Below, one piece after another: positions 1-8,328 of a DNA stretch of 64,000 nucleotides. The notes beneath the pieces were generated by a model that was given only the letters and a program-made list of their open reading frames with translations, ran no database searches and was not told where the DNA came from. Position numbers and translations under genes: made by a program. Numbering within the stretch: the first letter of the stretch is position 1; every line of letters begins with the position of its first letter. The stretch is taken from positions 105,199 to 169,198 of the forward strand of contig NZ_FOKP01000012.1 of NCBI RefSeq assembly GCF_900112185.1. The letters are read 5' to 3'. This DNA is from Allobosea sp. CRIB-10 (GTDB lineage Bacteria; Pseudomonadota; Alphaproteobacteria; Rhizobiales; Beijerinckiaceae).

Positions 1-32
1 TCCTGAATTTTGAGAAGTTTCCGCTTGGCCAT
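1..32 (-). CDS. 5' end of a gene running off the left edge, possibly Tn3-family transposase
   Basis: A reading frame starts at the ATG complementary to 30-32, behind a good AAGGAG ribosome site at about 39-44. It leaves the window after ten codons (MAKRKLLKIQ). It is divergent from the resolvase at 186, with a res-like repeat region between them, which is the tnpA-res-tnpR order of the Tn3 subgroup. The assignment to a transposase rests on this context; ten residues cannot prove the family. Confidence 0.4.
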   Translation of the reverse strand, partial: MAKRKLLKIQ

Positions 33-59
33 TTGCTACTCCTTACATTTGCGCGCCAA

Positions 60-182
60 TGACCTTGCCCTGTACGGAAAGGTTCGGTTTCGTACAGGGG
101 CGAAACAACCTGTCCACAAATTAGATTGACACAGTAATGAACAGGAGAAATATTCCGGACAGCCTATTCGGACGAAATTAAA
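60..182. promoter_or_regulatory. putative resolvase res site and divergent promoter region
   Basis: An imperfect inverted repeat (68-80 and 88-99, arms ccctgtacggaaa / tttcgtacaggg) lies between the divergent left-edge gene and tnpR. A second TTCCGGACAG...TTCGGACGAAAT arrangement lies at 153-178. Tn3-family res sites hold three pairs of resolvase half-sites here and also contain the tnpA and tnpR promoters. I see two clear dyads; the third subsite is not evident. Confidence 0.5.
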
Positions 183-185
183 CCC

Positions 186-830
186 ATGCCACGCACCTTC
201 GCCTATGTCCGCGTCTCCACGACCGGCCAGACCACCGAAAACCAGATTCAGGAAATCGAGGCCGCTGGTTTCCACGTCGAGCCACGCCGCATCATCACTG
301 AGACGATTTCCGGCAGCACAGCCATCGCCCAACGGCGGGGCTTCACCCGGCTTATGGATCGGCTGGAATCAGGGGATGTGCTGATCGTGACAAAGCTCGA
401 TCGCCTCGGTCGAGACGCCATAGATGTCAGCACCACGGTCAAGGCGCTGGCCGAAATCGGCGTCCGGGTTCATTGCCTCGCTCTCGGCGGTGTCGATCTC
501 ACCAGCTCGGCCGGCACAATGACTATGAACGTCCTCAACGCCGTCGCACAGTTCGAACGGGACTTGCTGATCGAGCGGACGCAATCCGGCCTCAAGCGCG
601 CCAAGTCAGAAGGAAAGACCCTCGGCCGCCCCTCCACCCTGAGCGAAAAACAGAAACAGGAAGTGCGCGAGGATCTCGCGACAGGGATGAGCGTTTCCGC
701 TCTCGCCAGAAAATTCGACACCAGCCGCCAGACCATCATGCGCGTCAGGGATGAAGTGCCCGCTTCGTCCAAGCCACAACTTGAGCACGCACCCGTTTCC
801 CTTTCGCCGTTACCCCGCGCAGCAGGATAG
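186..830 (+). CDS. tnpR: serine recombinase / Tn3-family resolvase
   Basis: This is a 214-residue small serine recombinase. The N-terminal catalytic domain opens with [10 protein letters not shown], placing the nucleophile at Ser11. The conserved arginine region KLDRLGRD (about residue 70) and the [11 protein letters not shown] helix follow. The C-terminal 50 residues form the DNA-binding helix-turn-helix ([19 protein letters not shown]). It resolves transposition cointegrates at res, which sits just upstream. It is slightly longer than classic TnpR (about 185 residues) because of a proline-rich tail. Its 3' end overlaps the convergent merA by 21 bp, so transposon and mercury operon abut directly. 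The element is probably Tn3-like, but no terminal inverted repeat is visible inside the window. Confidence 0.92.
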   Translation: MPRTFAYVRVSTTGQTTENQIQEIEAAGFHVEPRRIITETISGSTAIAQRRGFTRLMDRLESGDVLIVTKLDRLGRDAIDVSTTVKALAEIGVRVHCLALGGVDLTSSAGTMTMNVLNAVAQFERDLLIERTQSGLKRAKSEGKTLGRPSTLSEKQKQEVREDLATGMSVSALARKFDTSRQTIMRVRDEVPASSKPQLEHAPVSLSPLPRAAG

Positions 831-2252
831 TTTTTTCACGTCCCTGTCGAAGGTCTGAGCCGCAAGCTTCAAGCCTTCGACGGTCGTCAGGTACGGGAAG
901 ATCGCCTCCGACAGATCGTCGATCGTCAGGCCGCCGCGGATAGCCAGCGCCGCCGTCTGAATGCTGTCAGCTCCTTCCGGCGCAAGAATATGCGCGCCCA
1001 GGAGCTTCCGGCTTGCCCCGTCGGCAACCAGCTTGATCAGGCCGCGTGTATCGCGTGCCGCCAGCGCCCGCGGGACATTGTCGAGGGAAAGAACGGACGT
1101 GCGAACCGAATGCCCCGCAACACGCGCCTGCGCCTCGGTCATGCCGACGCTCGCCACCTGTGGGTCTGTGAACACGACAGCAGGCATCGCGGAATTGTCA
1201 TAGCGCAGGCCATCGCCGTTCAACGCGTTCTTGGCGGCGAGCTTGGCGCCATAGGCGGCCATGTAAACGAACTGATCTTTTCCTGTCACGTCTCCGGCGG
1301 CATAGACGCCGGTCTTTGAGGTGCGCATGCGGTCATCGACAATGATGGCGCCGGCCGGCGTTGCGGCAATACCCGCCTCAGCCAAGCCAAGGGTTTCGGT
1401 GTTCGGGCGGCGTCCCGTTGCCACGAGAATCCGTTCGGCCGTCAGGATTTCCGGCCGACCGTCCCGCGCGATGGTGAGCGCCACACCGCCGTCATCGGTC
1501 TTGCGGATGGATTCGTAGGCGATCCCGCTGACGATCCTGATGCCCTCATCGGCCAGGTAGGTTGCAAGCGCCGATCCGATTTCGGGTTCAGCCTCCGGCA
1601 GAAGCCGGCTGCGGAATACGAGCGTCACCGCGACGCCGGCCCGCGCGAACGTCTGGGCAAGCTCCGCACCGATATAGCCGCCGCCAAGCACGATCATCGA
1701 GCGCGGCAGTTCGGCCAGGGCCAGCGCCGTCGTGCTGTCGAGCGGCGACACGTCGACGATCCCCGGAATTCCCGGCAGGCCTGGGCGCGCGCCCGTCGCG
1801 ATGATGATCCGTTCGGAGGCGAGGCGCTGGCCCGCGACCTCGACGCCGCCGTCAACGAGGCGGGCCTGCCCTTCGCGATAGACCACATTGTTATACTCCG
1901 GCAGCAGATCAGCGTATTTCGCCTGCCGAAGACCCGCAACCAGGGCGTCTTTCTGGGCAATCTGAGCGGCCCAATCGACGACGCGCGCGCCGCTTTCAAT
2001 GCCATCGAAGCGGGCTTCCGCATCATTGGCGTGACGCACGGCTTCCGTGGCCCGGATCAGGGCTTTCGAGGGCACACAACCGATATTGACGCAGGTGCCG
2101 CCAATCGTGCCGTGCCCGACAAGGGCCACTTGCGCGCCTTGTTCGGCGGCCGTGATCGCGGCAGAGAATCCGGCCGAGCCAGCCCCGACGACTACAAGAT
2201 CGTAACGGCCGTTGCCTTTGCTGGAACTGGGAGCATCACAAGCTTCGCACAT
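810..2252 (-). CDS. merA: mercuric reductase
   Basis: This 480-residue flavin disulfide reductase reduces Hg(II) to volatile Hg(0) with NADPH in the cytosol. The FAD-binding GAGSAG motif (about residue 23) comes first, then the redox pair in [13 protein letters not shown] (Cys54, Cys59), an NAD(P)-binding [10 protein letters not shown], and the dimerisation domain. The C-terminal vicinal pair Cys477-Cys478, which delivers Hg(II) to the active site of the other subunit, separates MerA from lipoamide dehydrogenases. The N-terminal heavy-metal (NmerA) domain of Tn501 MerA is missing; only a short MCEACDAP leader with two cysteines remains. It is the last gene of merTPFA, 5 bp after merF. Confidence 0.95.
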   Translation of the reverse strand: MCEACDAPSSSKGNGRYDLVVVGAGSAGFSAAITAAEQGAQVALVGHGTIGGTCVNIGCVPSKALIRATEAVRHANDAEARFDGIESGARVVDWAAQIAQKDALVAGLRQAKYADLLPEYNNVVYREGQARLVDGGVEVAGQRLASERIIIATGARPGLPGIPGIVDVSPLDSTTALALAELPRSMIVLGGGYIGAELAQTFARAGVAVTLVFRSRLLPEAEPEIGSALATYLADEGIRIVSGIAYESIRKTDDGGVALTIARDGRPEILTAERILVATGRRPNTETLGLAEAGIAATPAGAIIVDDRMRTSKTGVYAAGDVTGKDQFVYMAAYGAKLAAKNALNGDGLRYDNSAMPAVVFTDPQVASVGMTEAQARVAGHSVRTSVLSLDNVPRALAARDTRGLIKLVADGASRKLLGAHILAPEGADSIQTAALAIRGGLTIDDLSEAIFPYLTTVEGLKLAAQTFDRDVKKLSCCAG

Positions 2253-2257
2253 CTAAC

Positions 2258-2509
2258 TTATCCCTGTCGTTTGTCATTGATTGAGCAGCAATCGGCATCA
2301 GCCGATGGGCCGGAACGGCGGCGCCGATAAAGGTAAAATGCCGCCAGCCCAATAGCAGCGAGTGCGATCGGGATCAGCACATAGCCGGCTGCAGCGAGCC
2401 ATGCGGAAACCCCGAAGGAGCCCGCAGCGACCAAAAGAAATGGGGCGGCACAACAAATGACGGCGAGAAGCCCGACACCGCCCATGCCGATGAACTTTCC
2501 ATCCGTCAT
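2258..2509 (-). CDS. merF: mercury transporter MerF
   Basis: This 83-residue inner-membrane protein has two predicted transmembrane segments (about 8-30 and 38-60). A vicinal cysteine pair sits at the start of the first helix (ICCAAPF) and a second pair near the C terminus (DADCCSI), the MerF signature for passing Hg(II) across the membrane. It sits between merP and merA, so the operon has two membrane importers, MerT and MerF. The family call is firm; the relative roles of MerT and MerF cannot be read from sequence. Confidence 0.9.
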   Translation of the reverse strand: MTDGKFIGMGGVGLLAVICCAAPFLLVAAGSFGVSAWLAAAGYVLIPIALAAIGLAAFYLYRRRRSGPSADADCCSINDKRQG

Positions 2510-2520
2510 GCTGAGCCTCC

Positions 2521-2808
2521 CTACTGCGAAACCTTGGAGGGATAGCCGGCGTTGGTGGTTGCGGTGATCAACGCAGCGACATTTGTCTTGCCGTCGTCAA
2601 ACCGCACTTTGGCGATCGCCCCATCTGTCGCCTCCGACACGTCAACCGCGAGCACCCCTGACACGTTGCTGAGCGCCCGCTTCACGATCGGGCCGCAAAG
2701 TTCGCAGGTGGCATTGGCGACATTCAGCGTGACGGTCTGCTCGGCGGCAAAAGCGGCGCCACTCGCCAGCAGGGACGCGGTGAGAGCGATAAGGTGTAAA
2801 GTTTTCAT
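2521..2808 (-). CDS. merP: periplasmic mercury-binding protein MerP
   Basis: This 95-residue protein has a Sec signal peptide (cleavage near ASGAAFA-AEQ) followed by one heavy-metal-associated domain. The metal motif reads NATCELCG, where typical MerP has GMTCAACP; both cysteines are kept, but the glycine before the loop is replaced. It binds Hg(II) in the periplasm and hands it to MerT. I chose the ATG at 2808 because an AAGGAG site precedes it and the signal peptide begins there; an in-frame ATG further upstream would put charged residues in front of the signal. Confidence 0.92.
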   Translation of the reverse strand: MKTLHLIALTASLLASGAAFAAEQTVTLNVANATCELCGPIVKRALSNVSGVLAVDVSEATDGAIAKVRFDDGKTNVAALITATTNAGYPSKVSQ

Positions 2809-2824
2809 CAGGAACTCCTTGAGG

Positions 2825-3238
2825 TTAGGCGGTGAGGAAGAACCCCGCTGCATAGGGAAAGCCCACGGCGACGATGATCAGAATCGTTGCGATCCAAAGG
2901 CCCATCTTGGCGTTGCGATGGGACGACGGACGCGCGCAGTAGGAGCCCTCGATGCACTCAGCCGCCCTCGGCTTGCGATAGACGAGATAGAAGCCGTAGC
3001 CGAGGCAGGCGAGCGCGATCGTGACGAACACGGGCTGATAGGGCTCGAACGCGGTCAGATTGCCGATCCACGCGCCGCTGATGCCGGCAAAGAACAAGAC
3101 AAAGGGCACCACGCAGCAGGTTGCCGCGCCCAGTGCCGCCACGATGCCGCCAACCGAGAGCAGCGCTGCCTGATCAAAACCCTTTTCGACGGGCTCCAGG
3201 GCCGTATCTGCCAGTGGCCGCGCTTCGTTCTGCATCAT
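2825..3238 (-). CDS. merT: mercuric ion transporter MerT
   Basis: This 137-residue inner-membrane protein has three predicted helices. The first contains the vicinal pair GAATCCVVPFV that takes Hg(II) from MerP. The cytoplasmic loop between helices 2 and 3 carries two more cysteines (ECIEGSYCAR). It is the first gene of the mer operon, starting 33 bp after the -10 element of the MerR-type promoter. Length and cysteine layout match the MerT family. Confidence 0.95.
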   Translation of the reverse strand: MMQNEARPLADTALEPVEKGFDQAALLSVGGIVAALGAATCCVVPFVLFFAGISGAWIGNLTAFEPYQPVFVTIALACLGYGFYLVYRKPRAAECIEGSYCARPSSHRNAKMGLWIATILIIVAVGFPYAAGFFLTA

Positions 3239-3270
3239 CGTTCACATGCTCCCGCAATTGATCTATGGTG

Positions 3271-3301
3271 ACCCTAATGCCTGTAGTAACTACAGGGTCA
3301 A
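3271..3301 (-). promoter_or_regulatory. mer promoter/operator (PmerT) with MerR dyad
   Basis: Read on the minus strand, a -35 box TTGACC (3296-3301) and a -10 box TAGGGT (3271-3276) are separated by exactly 19 bp. That is the overlong spacer that MerR untwists when it binds Hg(II). The spacer is largely a perfect palindrome with 8-bp arms and a 1-bp centre (3280-3296, cctgtagt / actacagg). It lies between divergent merT and merR. Confidence 0.93.
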
Positions 3302-3336
3302 GCGGGAAAGTTTCACGGTGTTGTGCGAGCTATGTG

Positions 3337-3777
3337 ATGAAACAGGCTGATGAATTTTCGATCGGCGTCCTGTCCGAACGCAGCGGCGTCAACATCGAGA
3401 CGATTCGCTATTACGAGAAGATCGGCGTCATGCCGAAACCAGCGCGCAGCGCGGGCGGGTATCGCGTCTACGGCAACGATCACGCAAGGCGGTTGCATTT
3501 CGTGCGGCGCGGCCGTGAGCTCGGCTTCAGCCTCGACGAACTGCGTGGACTGCTTCGCCTGGTCGACGGGCATAGCTACACCTGCCGTGAGGTTCATGAC
3601 CTCACCATCGAACACCTGAAAGATATCCGTCAGAAAATCGCCGATCTACGACGTCTGGAGCGGGCAATGTCGGATATGGCCGCGCAATGCACCGGCAACC
3701 AGGTTCCGGAATGCCCGATCATTGATGCTCTATTCGAGATGCGCCCAGTGGGCCGTTCCCGCTCCGTTCGACCTTAG
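3337..3777 (+). CDS. merR: Hg(II)-responsive transcriptional regulator MerR
   Basis: This is a 146-residue MerR-family activator/repressor. The winged helix (SGVNIETIRYYEKIG) is followed by the long dimerisation helix. Cysteines fall at 83, 118 and 126, almost exactly where Tn501 MerR has its three mercury ligands, so the metal is mercury and not zinc, copper or cadmium. I chose the ATG at 3337 because an upstream in-frame start at 3265 would place codons inside the operator; a GTG start nearby is possible. It is divergent from merT. Its stop overlaps the convergent abiEii stop by 4 bp. Confidence 0.93.
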   Translation: MKQADEFSIGVLSERSGVNIETIRYYEKIGVMPKPARSAGGYRVYGNDHARRLHFVRRGRELGFSLDELRGLLRLVDGHSYTCREVHDLTIEHLKDIRQKIADLRRLERAMSDMAAQCTGNQVPECPIIDALFEMRPVGRSRSVRP

Positions 3778-4688
3778 CGCAGGATTTTGAACTGCTCTTG
3801 TTCCGACCCCTGCTTGGCGGGATTCTGCGCTCTGAGTTTCTCAAGGTTGAGGAGCTTCCAGCGAACCGCCGGCAGCTCGGCCGCCTGGGGCAGCCCGATT
3901 GCGTCGAAGTCCGGTTTGCCATCATGAAGTGACAACAAGAAGCGCATCGCATTGCTGTCGAGCCTGACAAGCAGATCTTTCGTCAACCGCTCCCTCGCGG
4001 CCTTCAGCTCCTCGATGCTGGCTACTTCGGTCGTCATCCCCTCGAATTCCCTCACGAAGGCTTCGTCGAGGGAAGCGAGCGAAGGCTTGACCAACTCGTG
4101 AGGCGGGCGACCGGAGCTTGCGACATAGATCAGGAACGTTCGAAACAGGGCGTCGGTCAGGCCCTCGTTCTCATAGAGTAGCTTCACATCGAACAAGTCG
4201 CGCGGATGCTGCCGATCGACAGCCGCATGCAGCTTTCCGCCGAATAGATCCTCGAATGAGACGACCTGCATCTCCGCGAAGCCGAACACATCTTCGACGC
4301 TTGGGCTCACCCGCCGCCGTTCGGGCGGATGGACGGTGCCGCGCGCAACGGGCGACGTCTCGATCTTGATTTCGGCGTTTCCTTGCCGGACGAGAACGCG
4401 GGTGTCGTTGTTGCCGCCGCCGGCGATCCGCTGAACGCTGACAGCACGGAGATTGCGCTGCAGGTCCTTACGAATGTGATCAAGGATGGCGTCGATATTC
4501 TTTAGCGTCGTTTCGCGGTCCTCGATCGGCAGATAGGTGAGGTCGATGTCTACCGAGAGCCGTGGCATGTCTCGGTAGAAGAGGTTGATTGCCGTGCCGC
4601 CCTTCAAGGCGAAGGCGTCATGGCGGGCTATGAAAGGCAGGGTCCTCACCAGGAGAGCGACCTGGCGCATGTATTGTTCACGGGCCAT
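3774..4688 (-). CDS. abiEii: AbiEii-type nucleotidyltransferase toxin
   Basis: This 304-residue protein has a nucleotidyltransferase core of the AbiEii/AbiGii family. The GS-like motif is ALKGGTAINLFYRDMPRLS, followed by the metal-binding pair in SVDIDL (about residues 45-49). A second conserved block is EDLFGGKLHAAVDRQHPRDLFDV (about 165-190). AbiEii proteins are bacteriostatic toxins that use GTP and act in type IV toxin-antitoxin and phage-abortive systems. Its start overlaps the end of the antitoxin gene by 11 bp, the usual coupled arrangement. Target and phage specificity cannot be inferred. Confidence 0.9.
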   Translation of the reverse strand: MAREQYMRQVALLVRTLPFIARHDAFALKGGTAINLFYRDMPRLSVDIDLTYLPIEDRETTLKNIDAILDHIRKDLQRNLRAVSVQRIAGGGNNDTRVLVRQGNAEIKIETSPVARGTVHPPERRRVSPSVEDVFGFAEMQVVSFEDLFGGKLHAAVDRQHPRDLFDVKLLYENEGLTDALFRTFLIYVASSGRPPHELVKPSLASLDEAFVREFEGMTTEVASIEELKAARERLTKDLLVRLDSNAMRFLLSLHDGKPDFDAIGLPQAAELPAVRWKLLNLEKLRAQNPAKQGSEQEQFKILR

Positions 4689-5523
4689 CGTGCGTCTCCG
4701 TCGGCATCAGGTCGGCAGGGATCGTAATGCGGTAGACGGGGTGCAGGCGGCCGCCCGGCGTCAATGCCCGATCGCCGCTGCCGAGATCGATTTCCGACAT
4801 GTCGATATGCCGACGCCAAGCGTGATTGTGTTTGTCGGCATAGACAAAAAAGAGGCGCTTGGTTTTCACGCGCCGGCACAAGGCGAGCAACGTCGTCAGC
4901 AGTTTTGGGCGCAAATTGGCGAGGCCCTCGAAGGCCACATCGACGTTATGGAAGCTCTCGCCCTTCGGCACTTCGTCGAGCATTTCGAGGATCGCACGCT
5001 CAGGTGACGACATCGGCATCGGCCAGCGCCACGGGCTCTGCGGCAGCTCGGGATCGTCGTCGTTCGAGAGGCTGAAATCCATATTCTCGATCCCGGTCGT
5101 GGCTTCGCCAAAGAGCGTGTTGCTCCTGACCAGCACGTCGGCGTCCGTCCGCAACTTCGGGAGCCAGGACGGGATGTCGGATCCGTATAGATAGAGGGCG
5201 AATTTGCCGCCCAAGTGGAGATAGTGGGAGTGCCCGCTCAAGGCGAGAGAACTCGCGCCGCCGACATGGAATTTGCGCCGCATGAGCCATACGGCGGAAA
5301 GCAACGGTATCTTCCAGCCGCCGACGGCTTCTGGATTGGCGTCCGTAGTGAACGGGCGACGATACACGCCCGATATGACCGGTTCGAGCCAGCCATTTTT
5401 GACATATGCTGATGCGGATTGCCGTGAGATGGCGTGACGGCTCATCCATCCGGTGTCCACCAGGAAACCAGGGGGCACACGCTGGAGGAGTTGCTTTAGC
5501 TTGCCCTGCGATTGTCCATTCAT
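4678..5523 (-). CDS. abiEi: AbiEi-type antitoxin / transcriptional repressor
   Basis: This 281-residue protein has an N-terminal winged-helix domain (about 25-60: WMSRHAISRQSASAYVKNGW), then a C-terminal AbiEi domain with SPERAILEMLDEVPKGESF (about 165-190). AbiEi proteins neutralise AbiEii without direct binding and repress their own promoter through inverted repeats. The gene lies immediately 5' of the toxin and overlaps it. The promoter should lie in the AT-rich 5524-5570 gap; I do not see a clear operator repeat there. Confidence 0.88.
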   Translation of the reverse strand: MNGQSQGKLKQLLQRVPPGFLVDTGWMSRHAISRQSASAYVKNGWLEPVISGVYRRPFTTDANPEAVGGWKIPLLSAVWLMRRKFHVGGASSLALSGHSHYLHLGGKFALYLYGSDIPSWLPKLRTDADVLVRSNTLFGEATTGIENMDFSLSNDDDPELPQSPWRWPMPMSSPERAILEMLDEVPKGESFHNVDVAFEGLANLRPKLLTTLLALCRRVKTKRLFFVYADKHNHAWRRHIDMSEIDLGSGDRALTPGGRLHPVYRITIPADLMPTETHDGP

Positions 5524-5567
5524 ATTTGATACAATCGCATGAATCTAAAGCGAACGCGAGGGAGACT

Positions 5568-6993
5568 TTACTGAGTACAAAATTTGTCAATTAAGGATTG
5601 GCAACTGGTGCTGGATTCAAAGTTCTCGCTTAGGGCACCTCGATCGGACTTCGCCTTGCCACCGACGATCTTCCCAGCGTCGTCGACAATGCAGGCCGTA
5701 GTCCCCTTGGCAATCCGCATCCTGCGCAACGCCTGCTGCGGATAAAGATCGTTCTCCATTCACGATCGAGAAGAGATCGCCATGGCATGCTGGTTCTTCG
5801 CAAGCGATCTGAGCCAAAAGCTCCCGCCATCGCACCTTCGAACGTGCCAGTGCCTCGGGTGTCCGATCCGCGATGAAACCGACGACCCTCTTCAAGCAGC
5901 CAGTCAGCCAGCCTGCGGCACTCCGCGGGATCGTCGATGCAGTGAAAGACCTTCACGTCCTCCGTGAACTCCTCCAGAATCGCGTCAGCTTCGACGCCGC
6001 GCCGATTTAACAAGGCGAAGCGGACGGCAAAGTCACTGGCCCGCGAGCGGAAACTGTTGAATGCCTGGAGTGCTGATGCATATGGCTCGTTGGCCCGCGC
6101 GCGGGCTATCGCGGCATCGTAGTCAATCTCGTGCGCCGCGTGCGGGGCGATCGCGAGGATGGTTGCGCGAATATCGTCGGGCGTGAGGATTGGATAGACA
6201 AGCGACCGATCGCGCTGCCCGACGAGCGTTGAAAGGTCTGCGCAATCTGAGCACACCTCCAGCATCGCGGTGTGCCTGACGAATTTCTCATTGCTGAAAT
6301 CCGCGTAAAGCGTCAGTCGGTTGGCGATCGCATCCTCGTCGCGCTCGTCGGTGAACACCTGGATTTCGCGGATGCTGCCGCTCCACTTCTTCGCATTGCT
6401 CATGCGCAGGATCTGGCGCTTCTGTCTTGCACATATCGGACAGGTCCAGTTGTCGGGAGCTGCAGCCCAGCGCTTCGTGGTTGGACTGACGTAGGAGCGG
6501 TATTCCTCATCGGTAGGTTCACGGACCGGCGCGGGCTTCTTTCCTACTGGTACCAGGCGCGCGGAATCTTTGCTCGTCGAGCGCGCCAAGAACTCTGCTC
6601 GGAAGCTGCTAAGCAGGCCTGCGCGCTGAGTGTCCTCCGTTGCTCGGTGGAATGCCTGCGAAAGGAGCCCGGCGGAATCCATCGCCGACATCACCGCGTT
6701 GGCGTCGGCCAGCCCCTTGTGGTTCCTGGCGATGAGTCCGGAACGGGCGCTCGTGAGCAACTGGTCGATCAGCGATAGTCGGTGCTCAAATCCGGGTCTT
6801 TGCTCGTGCCAGATGGTTCGCGCCCGCCCGAAATCGACGACATGTTGCGCGTTGGCCTTGCTCGTGACGAAACGCCCGATTTCGTCTGCAGTGAAGGTGA
6901 AGCGCGAGTCGATCTCGTCGCGCAGTTGGGCTTTGGCTGCTGCATCGGCGGTGTTACATTCGGAGCAGATCAAGGCGAACGAGAAACGCGTCA
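5568..6993 (-). pseudogene. broken HNH-endonuclease-like gene
   Basis: A minus-strand coding region has lost both ends. Two CxxC pairs (TCPICARQKR and EVCSDCADL, about 60 residues apart) resemble the zinc-binding core of HNH/restriction-type nucleases. The 5' end is replaced by IS3-derived sequence at 6994, so the open frame reads through from insertion-sequence DNA. Near 5890 the protein-like signal moves to a second frame (VVGFIADRTPEALARSKVRW) and near 5760 to a third (ENDLYPQQALRRM), implying two frameshifts. I cannot name the family with certainty. A decayed defence or mobile-element nuclease is the best guess. Confidence 0.5.
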
Positions 6994-7258
6994 CTAGCTC
7001 GCCCGCACCTTCACCCCGATCGCCTCGTCGTCTTGGCTGCGCTTGCTCGGCGTTCTGGCGAGCCAGGCATGAAAGCCCGAGCGCGACACATCCAGCGCTT
7101 CGCAGAGCCACGCCACCGGCCAGATCCCCCGGTGCTTCGCAATGAACGCGAACCTCATGTCACATCCTTCGCGAAGTAGGCTGCGGCCTTTTTTAGGATG
7201 TCACGCTCCGCCTTGAGCTTGGCGACCTCCCGCCGCAGCTTCTCGATCTCGAGCGCAC
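6994..7258 (-). mobile_element. IS3-family remnant: end of orfA and start of orfB
   Basis: On the minus strand, 7258-7155 encodes the C-terminal coiled coil of an IS3 OrfA (KLRREVAKLKAERDILKKA then AAYFAKDVT). A stop that overlaps the next ATG (7158) follows. OrfB then begins MRFAFIAKHRGIWPVAWLCE and runs 54 residues to a stop at 6994 (VKVRAS). The catalytic DDE domain is gone, so the element is dead. Its right side abuts an oppositely oriented OrfB tail at about 7259. Confidence 0.88.
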
Positions 7259-7333
7259 AAGGCGCTGGGATACCGTTCACCCCGAGAGTTCATCGCAGAC
7301 CGTTCAACTGCGGAGGACGTGTCCGGTCTTTGA
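7259..7333 (+). pseudogene. C-terminal fragment of an IS3-family OrfB in opposite orientation
   Basis: The plus strand encodes ALGYRSPREFIADRSTAED and then a stop at 7331-7333. This matches the very end of IS3 OrfB integrases (the HSALGYRSP motif). It abuts the minus-strand OrfA/OrfB fragment, so this is an inverted junction of two IS3 pieces, with the whole catalytic domain missing between them. About 30 bp of terminal sequence may follow (to about 7365). Confidence 0.8.
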
Positions 7334-7369
7334 GGGGCAACAACAAACCTGGTGTGGGCGCGCAGTCCC

Positions 7370-7446
7370 TCACTAAATGCTAAAATGACGTCGCGCAGGC
7401 TGTCCTGGTCGACGCAGAGGGCCCTGTCGAATACCAGTCGCGTCAC
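7370..7446 (-). pseudogene. 5' stub of an unidentified gene downstream of nsrR
   Basis: A GTG at 7446, preceded by an AAAGGAG-like site, opens a frame encoding MTRLVFDRALCVDQDSLRDV and a few more residues before it enters IS3 remnant DNA. It is co-directional with nsrR, 57 bp downstream, so the IS3 event probably truncated the gene after nsrR. I do not recognise the family from about 25 residues. Confidence 0.35.
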
Positions 7447-7503
7447 CTCCAGGCTCTCCTTTCCGCTGCCGAGCTCTAGGAGCCACCGGGAGCGTTGATG
7501 GCG

Positions 7504-7932
7504 TCAGGCCGCTGGCCGGATGCCGAAGTCCTCGGGCCCCAGCATCAAGTCGGCCAGGGTGTAACGGTCGATCGTGCTGAGGAAAGCGGCGAGCGCCTCG
7601 TGGAGAATGCCCTTGAGCCGACAGCGCGACGTGATCCGACAGCCATTGCCGCTGCCGAAGCACTCGACCAGGGCGAAATCTGGCTCTGTCAGGCGCAAGA
7701 CCTCTCCGATTCTGATCTCTGTCGGAATTCTAGCCAGGACGAGACCGCCAGAACGCCCGCGGACCGCTCTGAGGAACCCGGCATTAGTGAGCAGATTGGC
7801 AACCTTCATCAGATGCGCGCGGGAGATTCCATAGGCGAAGGCTGTTTCCTCGATCGTAATCAGTCGCTCGCCCTGGGCCGCCGCGTACATCAGGATTCTA
7901 AGGGAATAGTCGGAGAAGCTCGTCAATCGCAT
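7504..7932 (-). CDS. nsrR: NsrR-type Rrf2 nitric-oxide-sensing repressor
   Basis: This 142-residue Rrf2-family regulator starts MRLTSFSDYSLRILMYAA, which is characteristic of NsrR and not of IscR or RirA. The winged helix (AYGISRAHLMKVANLL) is followed by the dimer helix and three cysteines in ECFGSGNGCRITSRC, spaced C-x5-C-x5-C as in [Fe-S] NsrR. NO destroys the cluster and releases DNA. The start at 7932 is chosen because family homology begins there. A strong NsrR-like operator lies upstream at 8329-8351, with a 40-residue membrane peptide in between, suggesting an autoregulated two-gene unit. Downstream DNA is broken by IS3 remnants. Confidence 0.88.
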   Translation of the reverse strand: MRLTSFSDYSLRILMYAAAQGERLITIEETAFAYGISRAHLMKVANLLTNAGFLRAVRGRSGGLVLARIPTEIRIGEVLRLTEPDFALVECFGSGNGCRITSRCRLKGILHEALAAFLSTIDRYTLADLMLGPEDFGIRPAA

Positions 7933-8157
7933 CGTTGATTCCGGCTTCTGGCCAGTGGCCTCAGTTGGCCGCTCGCTTCCCCGCAAGATGTATCGCGCGC
8001 AATTTTCGCAAGCACGCGTCCATTCCGTTACAGCCAGGCCGCGTAGAGGGAATCCGCTTTCCGGGTTGCTCTGACCGGCGAGTCCAATTCCGTGGCCCGC
8101 GTCGCAGCTCCCTCATTCAGCACGCTGCTCCCGCCAAAGCCGAATGGCGCGCTCGTG

Positions 8158-8280
8158 CTAGACGAAGACCATGACGAGGGTCATTCCAATGACAATGAGG
8201 ACGAGGGCCCATATCAGCATGGGCACCAACGTGCTGTCGGGGTTGGGGACCTTGGATATGTTCTGAGGTTGGTTGACCAT
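8158..8280 (-). CDS. 40-residue single-pass membrane peptide upstream of nsrR
   Basis: The frame from the ATG at 8280 to the stop at 8158 encodes a 40-residue protein: a polar 17-residue head (MVNQPQNISKVPNPDST) and one hydrophobic helix (LVPMLIWALVLIVIGMTLVM) ending FV. The Shine-Dalgarno sequence is weak. Its promoter region carries an NsrR-like operator about 50 bp upstream, so it is probably induced by NO. It is too short for family assignment; small oxidase or NOR accessory subunits have similar architecture, but that is only an analogy. It lies 225 bp before nsrR on the same strand. Confidence 0.6.
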   Translation of the reverse strand: MVNQPQNISKVPNPDSTLVPMLIWALVLIVIGMTLVMVFV

Positions 8281-8328
8281 AACTGCACAGCCAAAGGAAG
8301 GATTTCTAGCAATCTCATTACGCTATAA

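Noticed and set aside
810..2252. Dihydrolipoamide dehydrogenase as an alternative for merA
   Set aside because: The C-terminal vicinal cysteines and the merR-T-P-F context identify mercuric reductase.
7504..7932. IscR or RirA as the identity of the Rrf2 gene
   Set aside because: The MRLTSFSDYSLR start and C-x5-C-x5-C spacing fit NsrR, and an NsrR-type operator lies upstream.
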